Shown here: positions 32,500 to 43,690 of the stretch, piece by piece | Numbering within the stretch: the stretch's first letter is position 1 | Layout: each line of letters opens with the position of its first letter | Source of the DNA: Petaurus breviceps papuanus | Lineage: Eukaryota > Chordata > Mammalia > Diprotodontia > Petauridae | Assembly (NCBI GenBank): GCA_028583685.1 | Contig: JAMXIF010001164.1 | Location: forward strand, 8,020,303 to 8,084,302 | Direction: 5' to 3' | DNA length: 64,000 nt | The notes under the pieces: generated by a model | What the model was told of the DNA's origin: nothing | Databases searched by the model: none | Seen by the model: only the letters and a program-made list of their open reading frames with translations | Translations under genes and position numbers: made by a program

Positions 32500-33825
32500 T
32501 ATATATCTGAAGCCTCTATTAAATCACCAGAGGGCACTTTGACCACTAGCCATAATCATATTCAGCAATAAAAATCAGATAGTCCCACAGTCACCAAGGT
32601 CATCACACACTTTATAAAACACCGAGTTCTTGTCACCAGGCTGACATCTGGGGGGTTGCTAAATTCTCTATGTTCCTCAGAAAGCCTTGGTCTTCCAACT
32701 CTGGCACTTTTGTGATTATCATTAGGCAACCTTGTGAGTCTAGGACTGTGGTCTCTGTAGAATTTTCCAATTAAACCTTTGACCACTGGGAAAACTCTGT
32801 CCTCTGTCCATATTGTACTTCCCTGATCCCTAAGATATGCATTTTAGTAAGATACAGTTGAACAAAAAAGAAAGGTTTGTGCAGTAGAAAAAAAAGGGAT
32901 AAAACAAAATTCATTAAGATAACTGCTAGAAGGGCTCATTCAAGCAGGATGCATCCAATTCTTAGGCAGCCCATAACCAGGCTATAGAAATGCCACAAAC
33001 CCAGAAGTTCTTAAACACAATTCAGGTGCCTAGATTCATGCACTCCCTCAAACTGCTGCCTCCAGGAAGCCAGCAAAGGGCCCTGATGCTTCTGGTGTTT
33101 ACAAAGTCCTCTCAAAAGGTAGCTCACAAATGTTTGAGGGCCCTCCTTTCCTACCCAAAACCTCCTAAAGGACTAAGGGAGACCTAAAAATTGATCAAGG
33201 TGTCTGATGGTTCTGCTTTGCTTCCTGTAGCTGTTTTACTTATAACAATCTCCAAGTCTATGTCCTGATTGCTTCCCAGGATGGCTTACTCCTTGACTGT
33301 GCCGTATGGAAATCTGTTTAATCCTTGCTTCCTATTCAGGAATACTGAGGAAGCGGACAGTGGGGTGCAGTCAAAGGCAGGACAGGCAGAGGGGAAAGAT
33401 TTCTCCAGTTGCCATTTTTGCCTTACCTACTTGAAACATCACACCTCCAATAGTCATGGTGACCACAAGTGTTTCACAGTGTTTCTAGCTGAAGGCTGAT
33501 CTCTTTTTGTTTGGTTTAGGTTTACAGGCAGGTCAAATGGGGCACGGGTATAATAACCATTGTTCTACTATGACATTATCAGTTTAGCTTTCAAACTTCG
33601 GTGGGATGGAGTTTAGGGGCTACTGAGAGGCTGATCTGATTTCAGGTGAAAGCTGAAAGAGCAACCTTAGGATTCCTTCTAGAGAATTTAAATAATTTGA
33701 CCTAGATATAAAAGAAAACTGGATTCATAGAAGATGCTCTTTCTAGGATTAAAGGATTAACTAAGATTAACAAGGGGCTACAAATATTGTTGCCAAGGTG
33801 GTAGATGGACTCCAAGGGAATGCGT
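32500..33825. other. Unique sequence, nothing recognised
   Basis: About 1.3 kb without a recognised repeat or gene. Frames of 65-76 codons at 32562, 32990 and 33269 show no domain signal. Confidence 0.4.
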
Positions 33826-33829
33826 GCAG

Positions 33830-34212
33830 TGTGGTACCATGCCTTCGGGGTCAAGAAGATCTAGGATCAAATCTTTCCTCTGTCATTCTTTATGTGACCT
33901 TGGGCAAGTCACCTAACCTTCAAGGTGACTCAGTGAATAGGGTACTGGGCTTAGAGTCAGGAAGACTTGAGTTCTAATATGGTCTCACACACATACTAAC
34001 AGTGTGACCCTGGGAAAATTACTTAATCTTTCTCAGCCTCAGTTCCCCTATTTGTAAAATTGATGGGATTGGTGTCAGTGACCTCAAAGGTCCATTTCAC
34101 CTATCATCCTAGGAACCTATCTTAGCCTCAGTTTCCTCATCTGTATAATTAAGGGTTGAACTAGATGACCTCTTAGGTCTTTTAAGCTCTAAATATGAGA
34201 TCCTATGAGAAA
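33830..34212 (+). repeat. MIR3 inserted into MIR3 (nested pair)
   Basis: The outer copy begins near 33830, breaks after 'ggcaagtcacctaacctt' (33903-33920), and resumes at about 34122 with 'ttagcctcagtttcctcatc' through 'gaactagatgacctcttagg'. Between lies a complete inner copy from 'caaggtgactcagtgaatag' to its own 'aaggtccatttcacctatca' end. 'aacctt' at the left joint and 'aacctatctt' at the right suggest the target duplication. Confidence 0.8.
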
Positions 34213-34735
34213 GGAAGAACAACACCTGACCCTGATCCTCACCAGTGATTTTTTCCAATTTCACTGAATGATATTATGGTCTGATAAATTAACAGAATCC
34301 TGTGGTTAAATTAGTTCAGACTCCCTGGCCATCCATAACCTGGTAAAATGATTAAATATTCCCTAGCCAATCCAAAGCACTTGATTACGTTAGACTCTTC
34401 TCAGGTTATGCCCTGTTCCCTGACTCCCTGTAATTGAGAAACTATTAGATATGTATAGTGTAGATTACGGAAGCCAGCTCATTTTTACTTTTTGCTGAGT
34501 TTTATAGTGGCCTGGGACTATTACATGCATGGTAGCGGAAATGAGGGCTGGAGGGGTGGGGGGAAAGCCCATAAGCATGCAGTTTAGGGACATCGTGGCC
34601 TGGCCAATATATAACTGGATACAAATGACTTAACAAGAATACAGCCCAGGTTCCCAGGGTCAGTTATTTCAATTCCCACCACAGCTTCTGCAAAAGCTAT
34701 TGTTCTCAAACAAAACAACAACCACCTTTATTATA
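34213..34735. other. Unique sequence, nothing recognised
   Basis: No repeat family or gene is recognised. Confidence 0.4.
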
Positions 34736-34829
34736 TAGAACAGTTTAAGTGAAGCCCCAGATTTTTGCTTGAAGATACTCTGAATTTTTCATGCAAAGGC
34801 CCTTGAGATATATGTGTGCCTCTGTCTTT

Positions 34830-34950
34830 TCCTACGTGACCTTGGATATATAACAACATCTCTGGGTCTCAGTTTCCTTATCTTGTCAAACTAAGAAGTT
34901 GGACTAGATTATTTCCAAGGTTCCTTCAGATATTCTATGATCCTGATTGG
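34830..34950 (+). repeat. MIR3-type fragment
   Basis: 'acgtgaccttggatatataa', 'gggtctcagtttccttatct' and 'agttggactagattatttcc' with the terminal 'attctatgatcctg'. Confidence 0.75.
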
Positions 34951-35099
34951 GTTTGCTTCACGTTTCTTTTGTCTACTGGGGCAGGACTGGGGAAATTCAT
35001 ACCTAATTCTCACATTTGGGAGTGAGATCTGGATGATGTCAGGTGAATGGCTGAGGTTGTCCCAGATCAATTGAGCATAGTGACTCCTAGACTTAACCA

Positions 35100-35212
35100 A
35101 GTAAAAAGCATTCATTAACTGCCTTCTCTGTGTCAGCCCCTGTGCTAGGTGCTGGGGAGACAAAGAAAAGGAAATCAATATCTGCCCTCAAGGAGCTTAT
35201 GTTTTAACAGTT
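35100..35212 (-). repeat. L2-like terminus, antisense
   Basis: 'ctgtgtcagcccctgtgcta', 'ggtgctggggagacaaagaa' and 'ccctcaaggagcttatgttt' are the reverse of L2-like 3' ends. Confidence 0.65.
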
Positions 35213-35447
35213 TCACTTTGGGATTTTAGCCCCAGTTCCAAATGATGTGAGTCAAAGAAACCACGGTAGAGAAATGACAGAGTAGACAGAGGAACCCAAA
35301 ATATTATAGGTTGGAGCAAGAGGAAACACCCAGCATTCTGGGAAGAGAGATGGCTCCATAGGTCCCTATCCTGGTGCATGAGGGAAAACCCCTCAACTCA
35401 GAGGTTTTGCTTCAGCTTAGCTGCTGAGTCAGGAGGAAGAGTCTTTC

Positions 35448-35640
35448 AAAGGATCCTAGACCTAAGTTGGAAAGGGCCTTAGAGATTTCCAGACCAACCC
35501 TCTCATTTTACAGATGAGGAAACTAAGGTCTAAACAGATTAAGCAACTGGCTAAAGCTCATACAGGTAGAAAACACTGGAGTCAGGATTTGAATCCAGCT
35601 CCTCTAATTTCACAGGCTGTGCTCTTACCTCTATATGAGG
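35448..35640 (-). repeat. MIR3-type SINE, antisense
   Basis: 'aagttggaaagggccttaga', 'cattttacagatgaggaaac', 'caggatttgaatccagctcc' and 'cacaggctgtgctcttacct'. Confidence 0.85.
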
Positions 35641-35649
35641 CTGCCTGGG

Positions 35650-37055
35650 CACCTACCCGGGCCTCAGGGCTATGGAGGAGGTTAAGTTTGCTAAAGGAGA
35701 CAATATGTACTTGTATAAATATGTGCAGAATGAAATACAAAACAAAAGTAAGGTAGTTAGAAATGAGGGCACTGGAAATTGGGGGAATCCGAAAAAGCTT
35801 CAGAACCACAGGGTCGGTCAGTTCCACACCACAAGGAGGCATTAGAGTAGGACTTTAAAGATGGAATGCAGTTTTATGCACTCAACAAATTTATGTTGCT
35901 TCAGTAACGAGTCATGGAACAAGGTTTGACTAGCAGTGCTCCAGGGTCTTTGCCTGTTAGAGTGGGTGGGGCTGAGCCCAATTTCTCCAGGAGGGCCAGT
36001 TGAGTCAACAGACAAACTTGCTCTTTTAATGAGCTAGACAAGGGCTTCTGAGTCACCCCAATCTTTTTGTGGGAAGTGAGTGGAGGAATGTACCCTTCCA
36101 AGGCTTAATTGGGACCTCTTCTTCCTGGGGGGAGTCTGGTTCTTTTAGGGTACCAGGTTAATTTTCCTTGACCCAAGCATCTTCCGAGTCTGATATTGTA
36201 GGCAGTGCCATGTCCTTGGGGCAGACTGGGAACTGGTTCTCAGCTGGGTGCCAAATTTTCCAAGTCCTTGGGTTGTCAGTATCAGATTAGTCTTCTAAAG
36301 TTGAGTTAGTGGCTTGGGTACTTGATATAATATTCTCCCAGTTGAAGAGTGGGAGAATCAGGCTATTTTCTAGACTAAAGCCATATTTATTAGGTTAACT
36401 GCTTTTCAGATAAATCAAACCACCATTCCAACCCGCCTCCTGCCCTCCCTCCCCCCCATTGAATCTACCATTTGTTTAACTGATTGTTTGGATGTTGCAT
36501 AGATACAGTCCTGAAGAGAACATTTTCAAGTTTGTCCCTTATTATTTTGTTTTAATTTCTCTTGCTTCATGTTATTGTTTCTGGCTCTTTGGGGACCTTT
36601 TCTTAAACAGAATTGTTGGCTGGGAGGCAGTTCTCCTATGACTCTTGAGGGACAGTGGTCCTTGTCAATGTACCATTAGACATTCACATGGATAGCCTCT
36701 AGGTAGGACTGCTGCATGGACTCTGAAAATCAATGATGAAAAGACTCCCTCTCTTTTGAGGGGTTCATCTTTAAGCAGATCCAGATGGCAAAGCAACTCC
36801 TTATTTGATGTCCGGATGTGTTTAATCAGGATGGTCCTGGAAATTCATGGTTTCCTTTTCTGGAGTGCTTGGCTAACTTTGCTTTCAAACAAAAGAATAT
36901 GGACACAGTTGAGTTTCATTCTTTCAGTTTTTTAAAAATTGGAATCTTAAGAAATTAAGTCATTTGATTCTTCTACTCTCCAAGTTGCCTCCAAATTCCC
37001 AGTGAACCTTTGGGGTGGGGGAATTAGGAGGAGCAGTGTAACATCCTTGTAAACT
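35650..37055. other. Repeat-poor unique sequence
   Basis: About 1.4 kb with no recognised transposon, the longest such stretch in this half of the window. No exon-like frame was found. Confidence 0.45.
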
Positions 37056-37059
37056 GTCC

Positions 37060-37500
37060 TTATTAACTCAACATTTTATTTAAATTGTACTTAGCACCTG
37101 CCTCCAATTACCCAGCTCCCAGGCCCAGCTTTGGCAGACACCCGGGCTCTGATTAAATCCAGGCTCTGCACTGGTGCACCATGAAGCCAAGCGAAGGCCC
37201 CTGCCGCCCCTTTGAAGGAGAGATCATTTGTCTTCATCAGCCTGAGCTCTCCTTGAGTGGTTTGACAAGAGCATCTCATCGAAAGCTAATCAGGACTGTT
37301 ATTGTTGAGAGGTAGCCGTCATTTATCGTGGCCTTTCAGGAGAGACAGGGGAGTGATCTGTATTCATTAATGTTCTTACAAATTACTGCTCCTTGATTAA
37401 CATACGACTGGCATTGGGTGGCCTGGTCCCGTTAGCTGCTTTCTTACAGGCCACTGACTCCTTGATGGTTGCCAAGTGATAATACAATGTCAGCACCCTG
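37060..37500. promoter_or_regulatory. Candidate conserved regulatory element
   Basis: Unique, balanced-composition DNA with clustered homeodomain-type cores: 'ctgattaaatcc' (37149), 'gctaatcagg' (37285), 'tattcattaatgttc' (37360), 'ccttgattaacatac' (37391), 'gataatac' (37479). No transposon decay and no microsatellite. Such clustering is common in conserved developmental enhancers, but conservation cannot be seen from one genome. Function is inferred. Confidence 0.4.
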
Positions 37501-37794
37501 ACTTTGGCCTGACTGTAGCCCTTCCTGACTGTCTAGAGCATCCTTTCTTCAGGATTCTTCTTTATGTTTGACATCTACTCTGTTTATACATATGATCCCA
37601 TTGACTATTTCTACTGAATCACCCATTGAATCAAATGACTTATTTTTCTTCTTTCTCCAGAATTGCCTTCATTTTTGGAATTATTAAATTATGTAGCACA
37701 TCATGTTTTTCAAAGCATTTTTAGAGTAATACCTCATTTAGCCAGATGCCAATTAACAGGCTATCTTGATCATCCAGAACATAATTGAAAACCA

Positions 37795-37978
37795 GCCATG
37801 GTACAATGAAAAAATGTGGGATTTGGAGCCGAAAAGATCTGAACTGTTACTTACCCATGTGACCTTTGTCAATTCACGTACCCATCTCTGTTTATTTTCT
37901 TCTGCTGCAAAATGAGGGGAATGGACTACATTTTCTCTGTTATGGGGCCCTTTGGCAGTCTATTGTATCCTATGGAAC
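37795..37978 (+). repeat. MIR3-type SINE
   Basis: 'gggatttggagccgaaaaga', 'catgtgacctttgtcaattc', 'gcaaaatgaggggaatggac' and 'agtctattgtatcctatgg'. Confidence 0.72.
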
Positions 37979-38302
37979 TCTTCTCAGAATAATGTTTTTA
38001 AAAATATAAAAAAAATTACACAAGATAACAAAGGAAATCAAGTATTTTAAAAAGTCATCAAAATATTTTTTCAAAAGAAGTTTACAGACTCCAAGTTAAG
38101 AACTATATGATCTTCCAAATTTACTCTAAAATCTTGAGATCATTGAATGAATAGAAGACATTGTAAAAGGCTAGAAGGTTTATGTGACTTCATCATGTTG
38201 GCAAAGACCAGCAAGGTCATGGTGTAAAGTGAGTAAATTCATAGCTCATGAGTCCTACAGAGAGGGTTGCTGGTTGTGTCTGAAAGAGCAAAATTGTACT
38301 GA

Positions 38303-38556
38303 GGCAGCTAGGCGGTATAGTACATAGCTCATGAGACTTCGAATCAAGAAGAGTGGAGTTGGAATCCCGACTCACACATTTACTAGTTGTGTAACCTGAG
38401 TAAGTTATTTAACTTCCCCAAATCTCAGTTTCCTTATCTGGGAAATAGGGACAATAATAGCATCGACCCTGAAGTATTGTTGTGAGGATCACATAGGACA
38501 ACATATGTAAGGAGCTTTGCAAAACTTAAAGCACTATACAAATGTAGTATTATATA
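38303..38556 (+). repeat. MON1-type SINE leading into triplet repeat
   Basis: Head 'aggcagctaggcggtatagt', core 'gttgtgtaacctgagtaagt', tail 'gaggatcacataggacaaca' and 'aaaacttaaagcactataca'. Its 3' end runs straight into the TTC/TCC tract, which probably grew from the SINE's terminal simple repeat. Confidence 0.85.
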
Positions 38557-38557
38557 A

Positions 38558-38837
38558 TTCTTCTCCTCCTCCTCCTCCTCCTCTTCCTTATTCTCCTCTT
38601 CCTCCTCCACCTTCTTCTTATTCTCCTCTTCCTCCTCCTCCACCTTCTTCTTCATCTTCATCTTCATCATCATCATCATCATCATCTTCTTCTTCTTCTT
38701 CTTCTTCTTCTTCTTCTTCTTCTTCTTCTTCTTCTTCTTCTTCTTCTTCTTCTTCTTCTTCTTCTTCTTCTTCTTCTTCTNNNNNNNNNNCTTCTTCTTC
38801 TTCTTCTTCTTCTTCTTCTTCTTCTTCTTCTTCTTCT
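38558..38837. repeat. (TTC)n / (GAA)n triplet tract with assembly gap
   Basis: TCC-rich (38560-38660), then TCA/TCT, then pure CTT repeats to 38837. A run of 10 N at 38781-38790 marks an unresolved length. The strand pair is GAA/TTC, the class that expands in the human FXN intron and can form triplexes. The poly-Ser and poly-Glu frames are artefacts. Confidence 0.97.
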
Positions 38838-38839
38838 AT

Positions 38840-39730
38840 TACAGTCGCCACCATCTTTCTGTCTCGAAAGTAGGAGTACTTGCATTCCATTAGACTTCTC
38901 TAGCAGAACATTTTGTAGTGCTGTAGGTAGAGGGAGAATCTCCTTGATCTATCCATTGACCAAGTTCTTATAGAATCACATGAGACAAAGGTTTTACTTA
39001 GTTGATTCCCAGAGAGAACCCATCTCAAAACCAATGGACACTAGATATGATTTGTTGTTCTTGATTCAGTCATGAGAAGAAGGGATTGTAGGCTTATCCA
39101 AAGTTGCTTGTAGCTTCCTAGTCAGCCTCAGGATCTTATTGTAGGAGTTACCTCCTAAGGGCAGACCGGGTTTTGCAACTTTCCTTCCTTCAAGGCCATC
39201 TTTGGTCTACCTAATTTTCCTGAGGCCTCCAAAGACTGCAGAGTCTCATTCTTTTTGCTGGCCTGAATTCTTCCTTTGAACATACTGTCCTATCTGAGGT
39301 AACTCCTCATTGTAAAGCAGGGATGATGAAGAGGGATGGTCTTATATGTCACTTTATCACTGTTCCACTTCCTGCTCTGGGCTCAATATTTCTATTTCCC
39401 TCAATTGGTAAATTCATGCAGGAAGCCTCATGTAGTTTGTTAATATAAGAACTCTTTGAGGAAGGGCACCCACTCCTAGGAAACTTGTCCATGCCCTAGG
39501 ATATAGGGAAAGTATTGATCTGCTGATGGTCTGCTTCAGTGGAATGGGACTATCATCCCACGGATCTGACAAGATGGAAATGTGAATCCTTATCAAGACA
39601 CCTTCACAGAAAAAAAGTGGACAAGAAAAATCATTCACCTCCTAGGATTTTACTTTTAATGATTGGAGTTTTTAAGCCCTAGACAATTCTGTCATTAGGG
39701 ATGGAGTTAATTAGGCAATCTTAAGCTGTT
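38840..39730. other. Unique sequence, nothing recognised
   Basis: No repeat family or gene signal. Confidence 0.4.
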
Positions 39731-39749
39731 GGAGAAAAAGGAAGAAAGC

Positions 39750-39780
<31 letters not shown>

Positions 39781-39787
39781 CAAGAAA

Positions 39788-39821
<34 letters not shown>

Positions 39822-39884
39822 AAAAGAAAGGAAGAAAGAAGGAAGGAAGAGAAAGAAAGGAAGAGAAAGAAAGGAATAAGAAAT
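39731..39884. repeat. (GAAA)n/(GGAA)n polypurine tract
   Basis: Purine-only + strand run of AAAG units grading into GGAA. It is opposite in strand bias to the 38.6 kb and 41.7 kb tracts. Confidence 0.96.
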
Positions 39885-40033
39885 ATAGGTTCAATGAATT
39901 TGCTAAAAGCTCACATTAATTGCTACAACTACCCTGAGCTACCTTGTCCAATCTGAATGACACTGACTTTGGTGTGCAGACTGAGTGTTGCATAGTCTCA
40001 TTCTACATGATGACTCATCTTAGCTCTTGCCTA

Positions 40034-41359
40034 TGGGACGCAGCTTCCTATGTAGCCCTGTTCGACTCTTGTGACCCATGTGGACTGAGCCTCCCAGATG
40101 ACCTGTATAGTACTGTAATGTAATGCCAAAAGAAGGCAACTTCCCAGGTTCAAAATACCAGCATAGGTGCTCTCTATTTTATTTAGTGACAAACCAAGAA
40201 CAGAGAAGATCAAAACATGACATCATTCCAAATACAGCATTTACTAAGTATGATTAAATAATCTCCAAGTACTACCCCACCCCAGGATCTTCCAATCATT
40301 CAATCAATTACAAAGTCTCTGTTCTAAATACTTCTCCACCCCTAGGCTATACCTTAATTAAGTCCACCACAAAGCCCCTCTTCTCAAATGGAGATTAGTT
40401 TCCAAACATAAGGTCAAAAGTTCCCCACCCCTGGATCACAATTGAATCTACCCCAGAGTTACATCAAGTTTAAACACAGCACTTAATACCCAAATGGAGG
40501 TCTTTTCTTCATCTTGACACGAGGCAAGTTCTCAGCAATCTTAGTTCCTGGGGAGACAAGGCTTAGCAAAGCCACAAGATACATTGCCAGTCCCTTCATG
40601 AATTTATCCTCTGTCTGTAGAACAGTCCTAGAACCCCTGAACACATTAGCAAAGCCCTCTCCCAGGATTTCTGTAAACATACAACAAGAAAATCCTTCTT
40701 CAGGGCTTCTGAACCAACAGAAAGGCTCCCAGACCCCTGCAACAACAGCACTGTCCCTCACCAGTGGACAGTATTCACTCTGTCTGCAGGACAGTCTCCA
40801 GACCCCTGCTACAACAGCACTGTCCCTCACCAGTGGACAGTATTCACTCTGTCTGCAGGACAGTCTCCAGACCCCTGCAACAACAGTACTGTCCCTCACC
40901 AGTGGACAGTATTCACTCTCTGTCTGCAGGACAGTCGCAGGCCTTCTTAGCGGACAGCCAGGTTCCAGGACTTCTTCAACAAAAGGACAGTCTTTCACCA
41001 GTGGACAAATCTGGCAAAATAACATCAAAACAGACAGACAAAGTACCAGCAAAACAGCCATGTCTCCTCAGTCCTTGGCAGCTCAGGGGGCAGGTCTCAA
41101 AAGTCCAGGGCAATTCAAAGCGGCCACCAGCAATTCTCTTAGTCTCTCTCTCTCCACGAGGTGCTGCTTCTAAAAAGATCTTCCGCCTCTCTCTAGTGTC
41201 TCTCCAAAATCTACATCACCAGCTCCTCCCAGTTCAGGACTCTCCCTTCACATCAACAAGCCCATCCCACAGGTGGGATTAACAAGCTCTGGGTTTTAAC
41301 ACAATCAATTTGAAAACCAAGCCAATACAGGGGAATCTTTAATTGCCATTACTATCACA
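40034..41359 (-). mobile_element. LTR-like retroviral fossil (solo LTR candidate)
   Basis: Minus-strand reading gives a long U3-like part with an internal minisatellite and an AATAAA signal at 40178-40183 (complement). About 140 bp then follow, ending near '...cgtccca', consistent with R-U5. No internal gag, pol or env region is visible beside it, so a solo LTR is favoured. It could belong to an endogenous retrovirus group, but I do not recognise the family. Ends are approximate and no convincing target duplication was found. Moderate age; broken. Confidence 0.45.
40690..40990. repeat. 69-bp minisatellite inside LTR-like element
   Basis: 'cagtggacagtattcactct' recurs at 40762, 40831 and 40900, exactly 69 bp apart. 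A more diverged start lies 99 bp further at 40999, and degraded partial units lie near 40620. The unit is 23 codons long, so copies keep one reading phase. Flanking units differ by only a few bases, pointing to recent local duplication. Confidence 0.92.
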
Positions 41360-41642
41360 AGTACTAAGAACATCAGTTTTTCAATTAAGAATCTATTAAT
41401 TGTAATTTTAGACACTATTCTAATGAACTGGCTTTGGTGCCATGAGGTTTGGACCTGGCCATTAGGAAACTGTCACCACCTCCCCACAGCATCTTTTGTC
41501 TCATGTTGCAATTTTTCCTTTGCATGGGCCAGCCCAGTGCCCTACTTACTGGAAACATCTGGTGGGCTTTTACTGTTACCACTTCCCCTCATTTTCTTGA
41601 GATCTTCAAAGCCTGGGATTCCCACAGAGCAAAGGTTCATAA

Positions 41643-41758
41643 CCTCTCTCTCTCCCTCTCCCTCTCCCTCTCCCTCTCCCTCTCCCCCCCTCCCTCCCTC
41701 CCCCCATCTCCCTCTACCTCCCTCCTCCTCTCCTCTCTCTCCCTCCCCTCCCCCCTCC
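41643..41758. repeat. (CTCCCT)n polypyrimidine tract
   Basis: CTCTCC and CCCTCC units with a C-rich middle; purine-free apart from a few A. Ser/Pro-rich frames over it are artefacts. Confidence 0.95.
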
Positions 41759-42179
41759 GTGTAATGTACTCCTCTGGCAGTTGGGCAAAGCCTATGCACC
41801 CCTTCTTTGAATGATGTTTGTTACCAACATCATAATTGAAATAAATACTAAATTTCAGTCGGAGGGTAGTGAAAATATAAATGCATTTTCCCCCATACAA
41901 GTTCATGGTGTTATAATCTAGGTTAAGAAATCATGATATAGGGGAAAGTTTATAGAGTTTCATTTTTTTTGAATAAAGTTTTCTCTCCTTTTAAGTGAAT
42001 TCCCCAAGAGCATCTGCCTCTAGTTCTCCATTCATTGACTACTTTGAATTGAAAGACCTGCCCCAGAACTAATGGGCACTGGACATGTTTCATTGTTCTC
42101 AAGCACATCATGGGATCATGAGAAGATAATGGATTTATATTTGGAATGGGCATTAACAGTTATCTAGTATGATTGCTTT

Positions 42180-42430
42180 CGATTAAACTCAGAAGACATT
42201 TATTGAGTGTCTCCTAAGTGTTCAGAACTATCAAAGCATTGGGAACATAAAGACAAAAATGAAATAATCCCTTCCCTCATGTGATTTATATTCTTATATT
42301 CAACCTGTTTGCCGTGGGATGGGAGACAGAAATGTACCCGGATAAATATCTACCAAATATACGCAGAATGGACTCAGGAGCATGGAGATGGGGTATGGAA
42401 AGAACCAATCCCTTTTATGAAGGAATCTGA
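42180..42430 (-). repeat. Ancient L2-related or unresolved mammalian repeat
   Basis: 'catttattgagtgtctccta', 'gcattgggaacataaagaca' and 'aataatcccttccctcatgt' have the form shared by several copies in this window (48250, 50477, 56750). Confidence 0.5.
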
Positions 42431-42789
42431 AAAGACCTCTTGGGTCTGAAAGTTGTCATTCAGTCATTTTAGTTGCGTCTAAGCTAAGAAGAAGTTGAAA
42501 AAGATTTTTATCTCCTATGTTTTTTTGGTGTTAGAAGGCCAGAAGAAAGGGTCTAATATGTCTTTTGACTGTAATTTGGATCTCCACTAAGAAAGTTAAT
42601 TTAAAAAATCTAAGAGACCCTTTAGGAATCATGTACTCTCTTCCTTTTCTGCTCTGTTTCACTTGGTGATCTCATCAGTTCCCATGGATTCAATTATGTT
42701 TCCACAGATGATTCTCAGATCTATGTGTCTAGCCCTAACCTCTGCTGACTTCCAAAATTATGTTCCCAATTTGCCTATTAGACATCTCA

Positions 42790-43050
42790 GACAGCAGTGC
42801 CTAGAGTGCCAGAAATAGAATCAAGATCTGAATTGGAATCCAACCTTGGACACTTACTAACTGGGTCACCCTGGTCAAGTGACTTTCCTTCTTCTGTTTG
42901 TCTCAGTTTCCACATCTGTAAAGTGGAGATACTAACAGCACCTACCTCCCAGGGTTGTTATGAGGATTAAATGAGAAAATAATTGTAACATGCTTAACAT
43001 AGTGCTTGGCATATAGCAAGGGCTATATATTGTGTAATGCTAATCATTAT
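42790..43050 (+). repeat. MIR-family SINE
   Basis: 'aatcaagatctgaattggaa', 'ggtcaccctggtcaagtgac', 'cacctacctcccagggttgt' and 'agtgcttggcatatagcaag'. Full MIR order, interrupting the L2. Confidence 0.83.
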
Positions 43051-43176
43051 ATTAAATTATAGAATATTAACTGTTATCATTATCTTAAACTGAAAATGAC
43101 CCAAATTGAATTCATCTTTCTCCCCAACCATTCCCTCTTATTAACTTCACTCATCCTGGCAAGAGAAGGGTATCAC

Positions 43177-43690
43177 AGAGATCATAGAAGTGGGAGGAAG
43201 ACCCATATATACGAAAATGTTTATAGCAGCTCTTTTTGTGGTGGTAAAGAATTGGAAATTAAGGGGGTGCCCATCAATTGGGGAATGGCTGAACAAGTTG
43301 TGGTATATGCATGTTATGGAATACTATTGTGCTATAAGAAACGAGGAGCAGATGGACTTCATGATGGACCTGGAGAGGCTTATACGAACTGATGCTGAGT
43401 GAGAAGAGTAGAACCAGGAGAAATTTGTACACAGTTACAGACACAATGTATGTGCGATGACCAACTTTGATAGACTGGACTCTTCTCAGCAATGCAGTGA
43501 TATAAGTCAATCTCGAAAGACTCATGATGGAGAGAAATATGTGCATCCAGAGAAAGAACTAGAAAGAATTGAGTTTATATCCAGATGGAAGCAAAATACC
43601 TGATCTTTTTCCCTTTATTGTTTGGTTTTATGTCCTCTTTACCATTTTTCATTTCATCTGATACAATCTGTCTTTGTAACTTGAAAAAAA
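43177..43690 (+). mobile_element. 5'-truncated L1 with 16-bp target duplication
   Basis: The copy begins in the last part of ORF2 and runs through the 3' UTR to an A-rich tail. The frame at 43190-43402 reads 'KMFIAALFVVVKNWKLRGCP' and then 'MEYYCAIRNEEQMDF', matching human ORF2p 'RMFIAALFTIAKTWNQPKCP' and 'MEYYAAIKNDEFISF'. Exact 'aagagaagggtatcac' flanks it at 43161-43176 and 43691-43706 (the first As of the right copy could be tail). Dead on arrival by 5' truncation. Confidence 0.93.

Noticed and set aside
38434-38890. Poly-Ser and poly-Glu frames
   Set aside because: Translation of the CTT/GAA triplet array, including the N gap.
40762-40968. CRISPR-like array at the 69-bp repeats
   Set aside because: The whole unit repeats with no unique spacers; the sequence is eukaryotic and the array is a minisatellite.
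40483-41061. 192-codon minus frame with a hydrophobic start, as a host secreted-protein gene
   Set aside because: It lies within an LTR-like fossil and is dominated by a minisatellite; no family similarity is recognised. Kept only as an observation.
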